DNA from: Pseudomonas asturiensis | GTDB taxonomy: Bacteria > Pseudomonadota > Gammaproteobacteria > Pseudomonadales > Pseudomonadaceae | Length of the DNA: 64,000 nucleotides | Direction of reading: 5' to 3' | Assembly (NCBI RefSeq): GCF_900143095.1 | Contig: NZ_FRDA01000004.1 | Span: 261,265 to 325,264, forward strand | Shown: piece after piece, positions 36,062 through 45,741 of the stretch | How positions within the stretch are numbered: the stretch's first letter is position 1 | Layout: each line of letters begins with the position of its first letter | The notes under the pieces: generated by a model | Seen by the model: the letters and a program-made list of their open reading frames with translations, nothing else | Databases searched by the model: none | Told to the model about the DNA's origin: nothing | Translations under genes and position numbers: made by a program

Positions 36062-37354
36062 ATGCTCGCCATCCTCGGTGTCATTACCATCCTGTGCCTG
36101 CTCGCGGCTGTCATGAGCAAGCGCCTTTCGCCTCTGGTTGCCCTCATCGCACTGCCTATCATGGCGGCGTTGATCGGCGGCTTTGGTCTGCAGACCAGCG
36201 CCTTCATCATCACCGGTATCAAGAACGTCGCCCCGGTGGTCGGCATGTTTGTGTTCGCCATCCTGTTTTTCGGGGTGATGACCGATGCCGGCATGCTCGA
36301 CCCGATCATCGACCGGATCCTCAAGGCCGTGGGCACGCGTCCGACACGGATTGTCATGGGCACTGCGCTGCTGGCATTGCTGGTCCACCTGGACGGATCC
36401 GGGGCAGTGACCTTTCTGGTGACCATCCCGGCGATGCTGCCTCTGTATACCCGGCTGGGCATGGACAAACGTATCCTGGCCTGCGTCACGGCCATGGCTG
36501 CAGGCGTCAACTTTCTGCCCTGGACCGGGCCGGTACTGCGCTCATCTGCGGCCTTGCACGTACCGGTTGCAGACCTGTTTCAGCCGCTGATCCCGGTGCA
36601 GATCGTGGGCCTGGCATTTGTCTTCGCCAGTGCCTGGTTTCTGGGCCGTCGTGAAGAGCGGCGTCTGGGCCTGGGCGCAGGCGCGCAGGTGGACGTGGTG
36701 CCCAAGCGGGTGCTGACCGAGCAGGAAGAGGTGCTGCGTCGGCCGCGTCTGTTCTGGGTCAATCTGCTGCTGACCCTTGCGGTGATGGGCGTGATGATTT
36801 CCGGGGTGGTCGATCCGGTGGTGATGTTCATGCTCGGCACGGTCGTCGCGCTGAGCCTCAACTACCCCAACGTCGATGCCCAGCGCAGCCGCATCGACGC
36901 CCACGCCAAGACAGCGCTGACCATGGCCAGCATCCTGCTCGCAGCGGGGGTCTTTACCGGCATCATGCAAGGCACCGGCATGCTCAAGGCCATGGCTGAA
37001 GTGGCGGTGCATCAGATCCCGGCAGGCCACGGCAAGTTGATTCCGATGGTGGTGGGCTTCATCTCCATGCCGTTGAGCCTGTTGTTCGACCCCGATTCGT
37101 TTTATTTCGGCGTCATGCCGGTGATCGCCGAGGTCGGCAAGGCGCTGGGAGTCGACCCGCTGCAAGTGGCTCAGGCCTCGTTGCTGGGCGTGCACACCAC
37201 CGGTTTTCCGGTCAGCCCATTAACGCCTGCAACCTTTCTGCTGGTAGGGCTGTGCAAGATCGAACTGGCCGATCACCAGCGTTTCACCATCCCTTTCCTG
37301 TTTGCAGCTTCGGTCCTGATGACCCTGACTGCCATGCTCCTGGGAGTGTTCTGA
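36062..37354 (+). CDS. CitMHS-family citrate/carboxylate transporter
   Basis: A 430-residue transporter with about 11-12 hydrophobic helices, resembling the CitMHS family that imports metal-citrate or other di-/tricarboxylates with protons. Family-like segments include [20 protein letters not shown] and [16 protein letters not shown] (around residues 110-170), and a terminal [19 protein letters not shown] helix (split for length: [16 protein letters not shown]). I choose the ATG at 36062, preceded by GGGACC; ATG 36041 and TTG 35999 are upstream alternatives. First gene of a three-gene operon with two AtuA-like proteins, immediately adjacent (no gap) to the next gene. Confidence 0.9.
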   Translation: MLAILGVITILCLLAAVMSKRLSPLVALIALPIMAALIGGFGLQTSAFIITGIKNVAPVVGMFVFAILFFGVMTDAGMLDPIIDRILKAVGTRPTRIVMGTALLALLVHLDGSGAVTFLVTIPAMLPLYTRLGMDKRILACVTAMAAGVNFLPWTGPVLRSSAALHVPVADLFQPLIPVQIVGLAFVFASAWFLGRREERRLGLGAGAQVDVVPKRVLTEQEEVLRRPRLFWVNLLLTLAVMGVMISGVVDPVVMFMLGTVVALSLNYPNVDAQRSRIDAHAKTALTMASILLAAGVFTGIMQGTGMLKAMAEVAVHQIPAGHGKLIPMVVGFISMPLSLLFDPDSFYFGVMPVIAEVGKALGVDPLQVAQASLLGVHTTGFPVSPLTPATFLLVGLCKIELADHQRFTIPFLFAASVLMTLTAMLLGVF

Positions 37355-38716
37355 ATGAAAACCCTGCGCATCGGCTCCGGTGCCGGTTATTCCGGCGACC
37401 GTATCGAGCCTGCCGTTGAACTGGCCGAGCACGGCGAGCTCGACTACCTGATTTTCGAATGCCTGGCCGAGCGCACCATCGCGCTGGCGCAGCAGGCCCG
37501 GCTGGCTGACCCGAGTGCCGGGTACGATCCGTTGCTGAGCGAGCGCATGCGTCGCGTGCTGCCTTTTGTCGGTCGCTCTGCCGGCGGTGCTCGACGATTG
37601 CGGGTCATCACCAACATGGGCGCCGCCAACCCGTTGGCGGCGGCCCGGGAAGTGCGGCGTATCGCTGCCGAGCTGGGATTGTCCGGGCTCAAGGTCGCGG
37701 CGTTGACCGGCGATGACGTACTCGCGGCGTTGCAGACCGATGCATCCAGAGCACTGGACAACGGTACGACGCTGGCTGCATTGGGCGAACGACTGATCTC
37801 TGCCAACGCTTATCTGGGCGTCGAGGGCATCGTGCAGGCACTTGAGGCCGACGCCGATGTGGTGATTACCGGACGTGTCGCTGATCCATCGCTGTTCCTC
37901 GCACCCCAGGTGTTCGAATTTGGCTGGGCGGTCGATGACTGGACGCTGCTGGGGCGCGGCACGTTGGTCGGCCATCTGCTCGAATGCGCCGGGCAGATCA
38001 GCGGCGGTTACTTTGCCGATCCCGGTTTCAAGGACGTGCCGGATCTGGCGCGGCTGGGTTTTCCGCTGGCCGAAGTCGACGCATCAGGCCATGCGATTAT
38101 CACCAAGGTGGCAGGCTCGGGCGGACGGATCGACACCGCCACGTGCACCGAGCAACTGATCTATGAGGTGCATGACCCGGCGGCTTATCTCACGCCAGAC
38201 GTCAGTGCCGACTTTTCCGCAGTCAGTTTCCAGACAGAGGCGAAGGATCGTGTGCGGATTGCCGGGGCTGGAGGGCAAGTGCGACCCGAGACCCTGAAAG
38301 TGTCGGTCGGTTACCTGGACGGCTGGATCGGTGAGGGGCAGATATCCTACGGCGGGCCAGGCGCAGTGGCACGTGCGCAACTGGCGCGGGACATTGTGCT
38401 GGATCGTTTGAGGCTTATGGGCGTGATCGTTGAAGACCTGCGTGCCGAGTTGATCGGCGTCGATGCCCTGCATGGCAGCGAGCTGGGTTCACGCGCGGAC
38501 GCAGAACCGTGGGAAGTGCGCCTGCGAATTGCCGCGCGCTGCGTTGCGCGCAGCGAGGCGATTCGTGTCGGCAATGAAGTGGAAACCCTGTACACCAACG
38601 GTCCTTATGGCGGTGGCGGGGCGACCAAGGCGGTTCGCCAGGTGGTGGCGGTCGCTTCATTGTTCGTGCCGCGTGATGCGGTCGATCCGATGGTGCATCT
38701 GGAGGATTCAATATGA
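37355..38716 (+). CDS. AtuA-like protein (DUF1446)
   Basis: A 453-residue soluble protein of the DUF1446/AtuA family: starts KTLRIGSGAGYSGDRIEPA, with VITNMGAANPLAAAREVRRI near residues 82-101 and GRVADPSLFLAP near 173-184. AtuA was named from acyclic terpene utilisation, but most family members lie in other contexts and the reaction is unknown. None of the other atu genes (carboxylase, acyl-CoA dehydrogenase) is nearby, so terpene use is unlikely here. It directly follows the CitMHS gene and overlaps the small AtuA-related gene by four bases, suggesting a transport-plus-conversion unit for a carboxylic acid. Confidence 0.88.
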   Translation: MKTLRIGSGAGYSGDRIEPAVELAEHGELDYLIFECLAERTIALAQQARLADPSAGYDPLLSERMRRVLPFVGRSAGGARRLRVITNMGAANPLAAAREVRRIAAELGLSGLKVAALTGDDVLAALQTDASRALDNGTTLAALGERLISANAYLGVEGIVQALEADADVVITGRVADPSLFLAPQVFEFGWAVDDWTLLGRGTLVGHLLECAGQISGGYFADPGFKDVPDLARLGFPLAEVDASGHAIITKVAGSGGRIDTATCTEQLIYEVHDPAAYLTPDVSADFSAVSFQTEAKDRVRIAGAGGQVRPETLKVSVGYLDGWIGEGQISYGGPGAVARAQLARDIVLDRLRLMGVIVEDLRAELIGVDALHGSELGSRADAEPWEVRLRIAARCVARSEAIRVGNEVETLYTNGPYGGGGATKAVRQVVAVASLFVPRDAVDPMVHLEDSI

Positions 38717-39036
38717 GCGGTCCCGTCAAATTGAGAGCGCTGGCCCATTCACGGACCGGCGATAAGGGCGACACCTCGAACATTTCGGTGATTGCCTACC
38801 GTGCTGAAGACTACGCGCGGCTGTGCCAGACGCTGACCGTTGATCGGGTCGCCGCTTATTTCGCACAATTGCTCGATCCTGCCGCCGCCCCCATCCAGCG
38901 TTACGAACTGCCCAATGTGCATGCCCTCAATTTCGTGATCCCCGGCGTGTTGCGGGGTGGTGTCACCCGCTCACTGGCGCTGGATGCTCACGGCAAAGCG
39001 CTGGGCGCAGCATTACTGGACATCGAAATCGCCTGA
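38713..39036 (+). CDS. small AtuA-related protein
   Basis: A 107-residue protein with the core LRALAHSRTGDKGDTSNISVIAY, in parts LAHSRTGDKGDTSN and the terminal GGVTRSLALDAHGKALGAAL. This segment corresponds to the extra C-terminal domain found fused in longer AtuA/DUF1446 proteins, so it is probably the second subunit of the same enzyme. ATGA overlap with the preceding gene supports a heteromeric complex. Function unknown. Confidence 0.85.
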   Translation: MSGPVKLRALAHSRTGDKGDTSNISVIAYRAEDYARLCQTLTVDRVAAYFAQLLDPAAAPIQRYELPNVHALNFVIPGVLRGGVTRSLALDAHGKALGAALLDIEIA

Positions 39037-39159
39037 AAACCGCCTGCCAATGCGCTGGCTGAAACCTTGCAGCGGTGGCCGATAGGGACGCGTTTGCGTA
39101 ATATGCCCCCTTTTTTCGCACTGCTGCGGGTTATCTCGCAGACGCCGTTCAGGTCACTC

Positions 39160-40605
39160 ATGAAGACAATCCGTATACGCGCCGAAGTCCTGGCAGGGCT
39201 CACGACCTCTTTTGCGCTGGTGCCCGAGTGCATCGCGTTCGCACTGGTCGCGCACCTAAATCCCCTGATGGGCCTCTACGGCGCGTTCATCATTTGCACG
39301 CTCACCGCGCTGTTCGGCGGTCGACCGGGCATGGTCTCGGGTGCCGCAGGTTCGATGGCAGTCGTCATCGTGGCGCTGGTCGTGCAGCACGGCGTTCAGT
39401 ATCTGCTGGCGACCGTGTTGCTGGGCGGTCTGTTGATGATCCTGTTCGGGTTACTGCGGCTGGGCAAGCTGGTGCGGCTGGTGCCTTATCCGGTGATGCT
39501 CGGCTTCGTCAACGGCCTGGCCATCGTCATTGCCATGGCCCAACTGGAACACTTCAAGGTCGGCGAAGCCTGGCTCAGCGGCACGCCGTTGTACGTAATG
39601 CTGGGTCTGGTCGCGTTGACCATGGCCGTGGTCTATGTGCTGCCGCGTGTGACCCGCGCTGTGCCGCCCGCGCTGGTGGCGATCCTCGGCGTCGGGCTTG
39701 CGGTGTATTTTCTTGATCTGCCAACGCGCACGCTGGGCGACATGGCCCACATCGCGGGCGGCCTGCCGATGTTCAACCTGCCGGACATTCCGTGGAACCT
39801 GGACACCCTGCGCATCATTGCGCCTTACGCCATATTGATGGCGCTGGTTGGCCTGCTGGAGACCCTGCTGACCCTCAACCTGACGGACGAAATCACCGAA
39901 ACCCGTGGCTACCCGGACCGCGAATGCGTGGCGCTCGGCGCGGCCAACATGGTGTCCGGTGCGTTCGGCGGCATGGGCGGTTGCGCGATGATCGGCCAGA
40001 CCGTCATCAACCTCAGCTCCGGTGGCCGGGGTCGGGTGTCCGGCGTGGTGGCGGGCATGATGATCCTGATGTTCGTGCTGTTCCTGTCGCCGCTGATCGA
40101 GCGCATACCGCTGGCAGCGCTGGTGGGTGTGATGTTTGTGGTTGCCCAGCAGACGTTCGCCTGGGCCTCGTTACGCGTGCTGCGCAAGGTGCCGGTGAAC
40201 GACGTGCTGGCGATCATCGCCGTCACCGTGGTCACGGTGTTCACTGATCTGGCGACGGCCGTGCTGTTCGGCATTGTCATCGCGGCGATCAATTTCGCCT
40301 GGCAGCAAGCCCGCGAGCTCTACGCCGACAGCCATATCGAAGCCGATGGCAGCAAGATCTACCACGTGCACGGCACACTGTTCTTCGCCTCGACCACGCC
40401 GTTTCTCGACCAGTTCGATCCGGCCGAAGACCCGGCGCAGGTCACGCTGGATTGCCGTCACCTGAGCTTTGTCGATTACTCGGCCATCGCGGCCCTCAAG
40501 ACCCTGCGCGAGCGCTACACCAAGGCAGGCAAACACCTGCGCGTGGTGCATTTGTCCGAGCGTTGCAGGCGGCTGCTCAAGCGCGCGGGCGTGCAGCACG
40601 CCTGA
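39160..40605 (+). CDS. SulP-family anion transporter with STAS domain
   Basis: A 481-residue SLC26/SulP permease: about 11-12 helices (residues 10-370) including LAGLTTSFALVPECIAFALVA (split: LAGLTTSFALVPEC) in the first helices, then a short cytoplasmic STAS domain (about 390-475; VTLDCRHLSFVDYSAIAALK). Transports sulfate, bicarbonate or dicarboxylate; substrate unassigned. The ATG at 39160 starts close to the first family helix; an upstream frame to 39067 adds a Pro/Arg-rich segment without support. Monocistronic between the AtuA-related gene and the ZapE-like gene. Confidence 0.9.
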   Translation: MKTIRIRAEVLAGLTTSFALVPECIAFALVAHLNPLMGLYGAFIICTLTALFGGRPGMVSGAAGSMAVVIVALVVQHGVQYLLATVLLGGLLMILFGLLRLGKLVRLVPYPVMLGFVNGLAIVIAMAQLEHFKVGEAWLSGTPLYVMLGLVALTMAVVYVLPRVTRAVPPALVAILGVGLAVYFLDLPTRTLGDMAHIAGGLPMFNLPDIPWNLDTLRIIAPYAILMALVGLLETLLTLNLTDEITETRGYPDRECVALGAANMVSGAFGGMGGCAMIGQTVINLSSGGRGRVSGVVAGMMILMFVLFLSPLIERIPLAALVGVMFVVAQQTFAWASLRVLRKVPVNDVLAIIAVTVVTVFTDLATAVLFGIVIAAINFAWQQARELYADSHIEADGSKIYHVHGTLFFASTTPFLDQFDPAEDPAQVTLDCRHLSFVDYSAIAALKTLRERYTKAGKHLRVVHLSERCRRLLKRAGVQHA

Positions 40606-40652
40606 ACCTGTATATGCTGAGTGTCTTTTCTGCTGCCAAAGGTGTGTGATTG

Positions 40653-41768
40653 ATGGACGCCATGTCTCCTCTGGATGCTTACGAACGTGCGGTCCAGCGT
40701 GGCTTTCAGCCCGATGAGGCGCAATTGCAGGCGGCCCGGCAACTGCAGGCCTGCTACCTGGCGCTGGCCGAAGCACGTGGTCGGGCGCAGGGTGTCTATC
40801 TGTGGGGGCCGGTGGGGCGTGGCAAGACCTGGCTGATGGACCGCTTCTTCGAGAGCCTGACTGTCCCGGCCAGGCGTCAGCACTTTCATCACTTCATGCG
40901 CTGGGTCCACAAGCGCATGTTCGAGTTGATCGGTACCTCGCAACCGTTGACCGTGGTGGCCAGAGAGCTGGCCCGTGACGTGCGGGTGTTGTGTTTCGAC
41001 GAGCTGTTCGTCACCGACATCGGCGATGCGGTGATTCTTGGCGGCCTGTTGCAGGTCATGTTCGAAGAGGGCGTGGTGCTGGTCTGCACTTCCAACCAGC
41101 CGCCCGAGCAGTTGTACAGCCATGGTCACAATCGCGAGCGCTTCATGCCGGCAATTGTCGCCATCCAGAAATACATGAACGTTGTCGCGGTCGATGGTGG
41201 CGAAGACCATCGGCTGCATCCCGGCCAGTTGCATCAGCGTTATTGGGTCGCCGAAGCCGGACGTCCCAGTGCATTGCAGGGGATCTTCGACGCGCTCAGC
41301 GCCGGCCAGCCGGTGCATGATTCACAAGTCATGCTTGGCTATCGCAGCATCAATGTGGTCCAGCACTCGGATACGGCGGTGTGGTGCCGTTATCGCGACC
41401 TGTGCGAACAGCCGCTGGCGGCGATGGATTTCATTGCCCTGTGTGACCGCTTTTCAGTGATCCTGCTCAGTGAAGTGCCGTCCCTGAGCGCCGCCCAGCG
41501 CGAATCGAAAATCGCCCGTGGCACTGAGGATGGCGTGGAGCAGGTGGCGGCGGGGGATCGTGAGCTGCCGCAGTTGTCACCTCACGATGACGGCGTGCGG
41601 CGCTTCATCGCGTTGGTCGACGAGTGCTACGACCGACGCATTCCGCTGTATGTCGAAGCCGCTGTGGCAATGGACGAGCTGTACACCGAGGGCTATCTGT
41701 CGTTCGCATTTCGCCGCACCCTGAGTCGCCTTCAGGAGATGCAACTGGAGCGTTTCACCGAGCATTGA
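40653..41768 (+). CDS. ZapE-like AFG1-family ATPase
   Basis: A 371-residue AAA-type ATPase of the AFG1/ZapE family. Walker A is GPVGRGKTWLMD (about residues 51-62), Walker B is VLCFDELFVTD (about 111-121) and sensor/Arg motifs follow in LVCTSNQPPEQLY. E. coli ZapE binds FtsZ and affects constriction under low oxygen; this gene is in an unrelated neighbourhood (next to a SulP transporter), so it may be a paralogue rather than the main zapE. Start ATG 40653; ATG 40662 is an alternative. Convergent with the RarD-type gene, three bases apart. Confidence 0.85.
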   Translation: MDAMSPLDAYERAVQRGFQPDEAQLQAARQLQACYLALAEARGRAQGVYLWGPVGRGKTWLMDRFFESLTVPARRQHFHHFMRWVHKRMFELIGTSQPLTVVARELARDVRVLCFDELFVTDIGDAVILGGLLQVMFEEGVVLVCTSNQPPEQLYSHGHNRERFMPAIVAIQKYMNVVAVDGGEDHRLHPGQLHQRYWVAEAGRPSALQGIFDALSAGQPVHDSQVMLGYRSINVVQHSDTAVWCRYRDLCEQPLAAMDFIALCDRFSVILLSEVPSLSAAQRESKIARGTEDGVEQVAAGDRELPQLSPHDDGVRRFIALVDECYDRRIPLYVEAAVAMDELYTEGYLSFAFRRTLSRLQEMQLERFTEH

Positions 41769-41771
41769 GGC

Positions 41772-42656
41772 TCAGGCCGCATCCCGGCGGCGCTGGGCCA
41801 GCATGTGTTTGGCACCTTCCAGAATCAGCACGCCCACCGCCAGCCAGATCGGAATGTAAGTCAGCATCTCGTCACGGCTGATGCTTTCGCCCAGCAGCAG
41901 TGCGACGCCCACCAGCAGCACCGGCTCGACATAGCTGAGCAGCCCGAACAGGCTGAACGGCAACAGGCGGCTGGCGATGATATAGCTGACCAGCGCCGAG
42001 GCGCTGATCACGCCTAACAGCGGGATCAACAGGTACAGCATGGGCGTCTGTTGAATCGCCATCGGATCGCCGCGGGTGATGAACCAAAGGCCGATGGGCA
42101 GCATGAACAGCATGTCGAACCACAGCCCGCCCAGGTTATCGGTCTTGAGCTTGCGCCGTAGCACGAAGTACAGCGGATAGCCTCCAGCGACCAGCAGCGT
42201 CTCCCACGAGAAACTGCCCAGTCGCCACAGCTCATGGCCCACACCGATCATTGCGAAAGCGGCCGCGACCTTCTGCAGGTAAGACAGGTGTTCGCCGTAC
42301 ACCAGTCGGCCGGTGAGAATCATGCTCAAGGGCAGCAGGAAATAGCCCAGCGACACTTCAAGACTGCGGCCGTGCAGTGGCGCCCACATGAAAATCAGCA
42401 ACTGTGCGCCCAACAATACGGACGACAGCAGCAGCCCGAAGAACAGCGCCGGTTGTTGGCGCAGCCTGGCTGCGAGCGCATGCACCAGCTTCCAGTCGCC
42501 GCTGATCACCATGAACAGTGTGGCGCAGGGCACGGTCAGCAGCATGCGCCAGCCAAAGATTTCCTGGCCGTCCAGCGGCTTCATCAGCGACGTATAGAAA
42601 TACATGACCCCGAACAACACCGACGCGAGGACCGACAGCACGACACCTTTGTACAC
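41772..42656 (-). CDS. EamA/RarD-family permease
   Basis: A 294-residue drug/metabolite transporter with 10 hydrophobic helices in two EamA repeats. The segment SLEVSLGYFLLPLSMILTGR is characteristic of RarD proteins. I choose the GTG at 42656 because it has a strong AAAGAGG Shine-Dalgarno sequence five bases before it; the frame upstream to 42707 lacks one. RarD has been linked to chloramphenicol sensitivity but its natural substrate is not known. Convergent with the ATPase gene. Confidence 0.88.
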   Translation of the reverse strand: MYKGVVLSVLASVLFGVMYFYTSLMKPLDGQEIFGWRMLLTVPCATLFMVISGDWKLVHALAARLRQQPALFFGLLLSSVLLGAQLLIFMWAPLHGRSLEVSLGYFLLPLSMILTGRLVYGEHLSYLQKVAAAFAMIGVGHELWRLGSFSWETLLVAGGYPLYFVLRRKLKTDNLGGLWFDMLFMLPIGLWFITRGDPMAIQQTPMLYLLIPLLGVISASALVSYIIASRLLPFSLFGLLSYVEPVLLVGVALLLGESISRDEMLTYIPIWLAVGVLILEGAKHMLAQRRRDAA

Positions 42657-42761
42657 AGCGGCCTCTTTGTGGCATTCAGGAAAAGGAGCTGCCCCGGTTT
42701 GGGGCAAGCGGCTGCCAGTTTAGTGTGCGGGCGTGGAAAAAGCTTCAGGGCAAATGGACTA

Positions 42762-43418
42762 TCACGCTGCCGGTTTAAGAAACTGCCACAGTGCATCCGC
42801 CTCGAAATCCCGGATCACACTGCGCGCACCGGCTTCGCGGAGTTGATCTTCCTGCAATCCTGAAAGCATGCCAAAGGTATGAATGCCTGCCGCGTGGGCC
42901 GATTGAACACCGGCCAGGGAATCTTCGAAGGCGATGGCATCCTCTGCGCTGACGTCGAGCAGTTCCAGTGCGGTCAGGTAGGGCATGGGGTGAGGCTTGC
43001 CGTGGGCCAGTTCCCCGCCGATCACGATGACCTCGAATCGATCGGCAATGCCCAGGCCGGTCAGCATGGCCAGGGCGTTTTCCCGAGGTGCGTTGGTGAC
43101 GACCGCAGTGCGCAGCCCGCGTTGTTCTGCATGGTCGAGGAGGTGAAGTACGCCTGCGACGGGAATGGTTTCACCGAGCCGGGCGCGGAACATGGCTTCT
43201 TTTTCCGCAGCAAGGGCCGGGTAGTGCGAAGGGGCAAGGTCAGGAAAGAGACCGGCAAAAATCATGTTGTCAGGAAAGCCCATGACGTGTGCCTTGTAGT
43301 AGCCAATGTCCATCGAGCGGCCCCAGCGAGCCAGCAACTGGTTGAAGGCATTCAAATGCAGCTCATCGGTGTCGATGAGGGTTCCATCCAGATCGAACAA
43401 CAGCGCAGACAGGGCCAT
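42762..43418 (-). CDS. HAD-superfamily phosphatase/phosphoglucomutase-like
   Basis: A 218-residue HAD hydrolase of the beta-phosphoglucomutase-like subfamily: motif I LFDLDGTLIDTDE (nucleophile Asp near residue 9), motif II VVTNAPRENAL, motif III lysine in GKPHPMPYLTAL, motif IV AFEDSLAGVQSA. The helical cap contains LNAFNQLLARWG. The ATG at 43418 follows AAGGAG. Probably dephosphorylates a sugar phosphate or 2-deoxyglucose-6-phosphate-like compound; substrate unknown. Confidence 0.88.
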   Translation of the reverse strand: MALSALLFDLDGTLIDTDELHLNAFNQLLARWGRSMDIGYYKAHVMGFPDNMIFAGLFPDLAPSHYPALAAEKEAMFRARLGETIPVAGVLHLLDHAEQRGLRTAVVTNAPRENALAMLTGLGIADRFEVIVIGGELAHGKPHPMPYLTALELLDVSAEDAIAFEDSLAGVQSAHAAGIHTFGMLSGLQEDQLREAGARSVIRDFEADALWQFLKPAA

Positions 43419-43638
43419 TGAGTCTTGCTCCTTGTGATTGGGTGTCTTCGTGGCCTCCCCGCCGAATCTTGCAGCAACGGGCCGTGGGAGGGGAAATCTA
43501 GACCAGCCCCTCATTTTTTGCCATGCGCCGGGCGCTGTCTGAGGACAGGCGTTTGGTTAATCCATCAGCTTTGTTAGTCTGTCGCGCTGGCCGGCTCTTT
43601 TGCGCGTGGCCTTCAAACCGTTTCCACAAGGAGCATGC

Positions 43639-44790
43639 ATGACCTCTTTCAGCACCGTAGCCCAGGATGCCAAGGCTCGGGCCGAACAGTCCTCGACGCG
43701 CATTGCGTTTTTCATCGCAGGTTTCAGCGTGGCGTCCTGGGCGCCGTTGGTGCCTTACGCCAAGCAGCGGATGGGGCTCGACGAAGGGACGTTGGGCTTG
43801 CTGCTGCTGTGCCTGGGGGTGGGTTCGATCATCGCCATGCCGCTGGCCGGGGCGCTGGCGGCGCGTTTTGGTTGCCGGCGTCTGCTGGTCTGCTCGACAC
43901 TGCTGATCTGCCTGTGCCTGCCGCTGCTGGCAACGGTGTCGAGCCTGCCGCTGCTGATCGCTGTGCTGTTTCTGTTCGGTGCCAGTATGGGCGGTGTGGA
44001 CTGCACGGCCAACGTGCAGGCGGTGATCGTCGAGCGAGCCAGCGGCAAGACCATGATGTCAGGCTTTCATGGCCTGTTCAGTCTGGGTGGTATCGTCGGT
44101 GCTGCCGGGGTCAGCGGCCTGCTCAGTCTGGGTATTTCGCCGTTTGCCTCAATGCTGGTGGTGGTTGCGCTGACACTGTTGGCGTTGGCCAAGGCCGCCC
44201 CCAATCTGCTGTCTTACGGCAGCCGCTCCGATGGACCTGCGTTCGCGATCCCGCATGGTGTGGTGCTCTTCATCGGGCTGTTGTGCTTCACGGTGTTTCT
44301 GGCCGAAGGCGCGATGCTGGACTGGAGTGCGGTGTTCCTCACCTCGCTGCGCGGCGTCGAAGCGTCCTATGCTGGTCTGGGCTACGCAGTATTCGCGGTG
44401 ACGATGACACTGGGGCGCCTGTTTGGCGACGCAATCGTACGACGGGTCGGCTCCAATCGGGTCATCATTCTCGGCGGGCTCTGTGCGGCGGCTGGCCTGG
44501 CTGTGGCCACGCTGATCCCTGCGTGGGAAGCCGCGTTACTGGGCTATGCACTGGTGGGAGCGGGCTGCTCGAACATCGTGCCGGTCTGCTACAGCGCCGT
44601 CGGACGACAGAAAACCATGCCGCAAAGCGTGGCAATCCCGGCGATCACCACGGTGGGTTATGCCGGGATCCTGATCGGGCCGGCGGCCATCGGCTTCATC
44701 GCCCATGTCAGCAGCCTTGAAATCGCCTTCATGATCGTGGCTGTCATGCTGCTGGGCGTGGCGGTGGGCGGCAGCAAGTTGCGGACCTGA
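43639..44790 (+). CDS. MFS transporter
   Basis: A 383-residue major facilitator with 12 helices, similar to the fucose-permease-like/YbjJ group: early motif FSVASWAPLVPYAKQRMGLD and the GxLADRxGxRRxL-equivalent GALAARFGCRRLLVCSTLL (split here: GALAARFGCRRLL). A good AAGGAG Shine-Dalgarno at 43628-43633 selects the ATG at 43639. Convergent with phzF-like gene, three bases apart. Substrate unknown. Confidence 0.88.
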   Translation: MTSFSTVAQDAKARAEQSSTRIAFFIAGFSVASWAPLVPYAKQRMGLDEGTLGLLLLCLGVGSIIAMPLAGALAARFGCRRLLVCSTLLICLCLPLLATVSSLPLLIAVLFLFGASMGGVDCTANVQAVIVERASGKTMMSGFHGLFSLGGIVGAAGVSGLLSLGISPFASMLVVVALTLLALAKAAPNLLSYGSRSDGPAFAIPHGVVLFIGLLCFTVFLAEGAMLDWSAVFLTSLRGVEASYAGLGYAVFAVTMTLGRLFGDAIVRRVGSNRVIILGGLCAAAGLAVATLIPAWEAALLGYALVGAGCSNIVPVCYSAVGRQKTMPQSVAIPAITTVGYAGILIGPAAIGFIAHVSSLEIAFMIVAVMLLGVAVGGSKLRT

Positions 44791-44793
44791 ACC

Positions 44794-45627
44794 CTAGAGC
44801 CTGCGCGCCATGCCCGACACGCGGATCGAACTGCCGGTCTGTTCCGGTATCTCGGCACGCAGGCGCGAGCGGCTGCCCATGTCCTCGCCTTGCAGGACGT
44901 CAATCATTCCGCCATGCGGCCAGCCGATGTCGCGAAGATAGCCGCCCAGTGCCGCAGTCGCCGCGCCGGTCGCCGGGTCTTCGTACACGCCGCCGAAGGC
45001 AAACGGATTGCGGGTATGAAAAAACTGCTCGCGCTCGGCATAGGCCAGAAGAATCGTGGCCCAGCCTTCACGAACCATCAGGTCATGCCCGGTTTGCTGA
45101 TCGTAGTGCATGGCCTTGAGCCTGGCCCGGCTGTTCAACGCCAGAATCAGGTGCCCGGCACCGCCATTAATGTGAGCAGGCGGGATACGCTGATCCAGAT
45201 CGTCATGGGTGTAACCGAACAGCGCCAGGGCCTCGTCCAGCACCTGTGTGCTGATCGGCTTGCTGTGGGTTGCAGGTGATTGCAACGCCGCCGAGGTCAG
45301 CGAGCCCTGCGCGTGGCCTTCGACGGTAATCTGCGCGTGATTGAGTGTCAGGTTGAACACTCCGTCGCCTTCCCGAGCCGCCAGTGCTGCACCCAGCGCG
45401 ATGGTCGCGTGACCACAGAACGGCACTTCCGCCAGCGGCGAGAAGTAACGCACCCGCCAGCCATCGTCGACAGGTGCTGCAAATGCCGTCTCGGAAAATC
45501 CGACCTCAGCGGCGATCTGCTGCATGACCTGCTCGTCGGGCAACGCTTCGCCGATCCATACGCCAGCCGGATTACCACCCTGATCCCCGTCGCTGAACGC
45601 AGCCAGTTTGAGTATTTCAGTCGCCAT
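44794..45627 (-). CDS. PhzF-family isomerase/epimerase
   Basis: A 277-residue protein of the PhzF/diaminopimelate-epimerase fold: N-terminal KLAAFSDGDQGGNPAGVWIG and CGHATIALGAALAA (residues about 72-85), with VYEDPATGAATAALGGYLRD (split: EDPATGAATAALGGYL) in the second half. The catalytic Glu of PhzF is at the expected FSETAFA position (about residue 47). There are no other phenazine genes, so a general isomerase role is more likely. Divergently placed relative to nothing else; convergent with the MFS gene. Confidence 0.9.
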   Translation of the reverse strand: MATEILKLAAFSDGDQGGNPAGVWIGEALPDEQVMQQIAAEVGFSETAFAAPVDDGWRVRYFSPLAEVPFCGHATIALGAALAAREGDGVFNLTLNHAQITVEGHAQGSLTSAALQSPATHSKPISTQVLDEALALFGYTHDDLDQRIPPAHINGGAGHLILALNSRARLKAMHYDQQTGHDLMVREGWATILLAYAEREQFFHTRNPFAFGGVYEDPATGAATAALGGYLRDIGWPHGGMIDVLQGEDMGSRSRLRAEIPEQTGSSIRVSGMARRL

Positions 45628-45741
45628 TATTGCGGGTCCTTTGCCGTGGTCGTGGGCTGACAGTGTGCTTGAGTGGCGAGCCGATAATCCAGCCAGACGT
45701 TTTGATGCTGCGCATCTGCGGGATTGATGGATGACTGGTCC

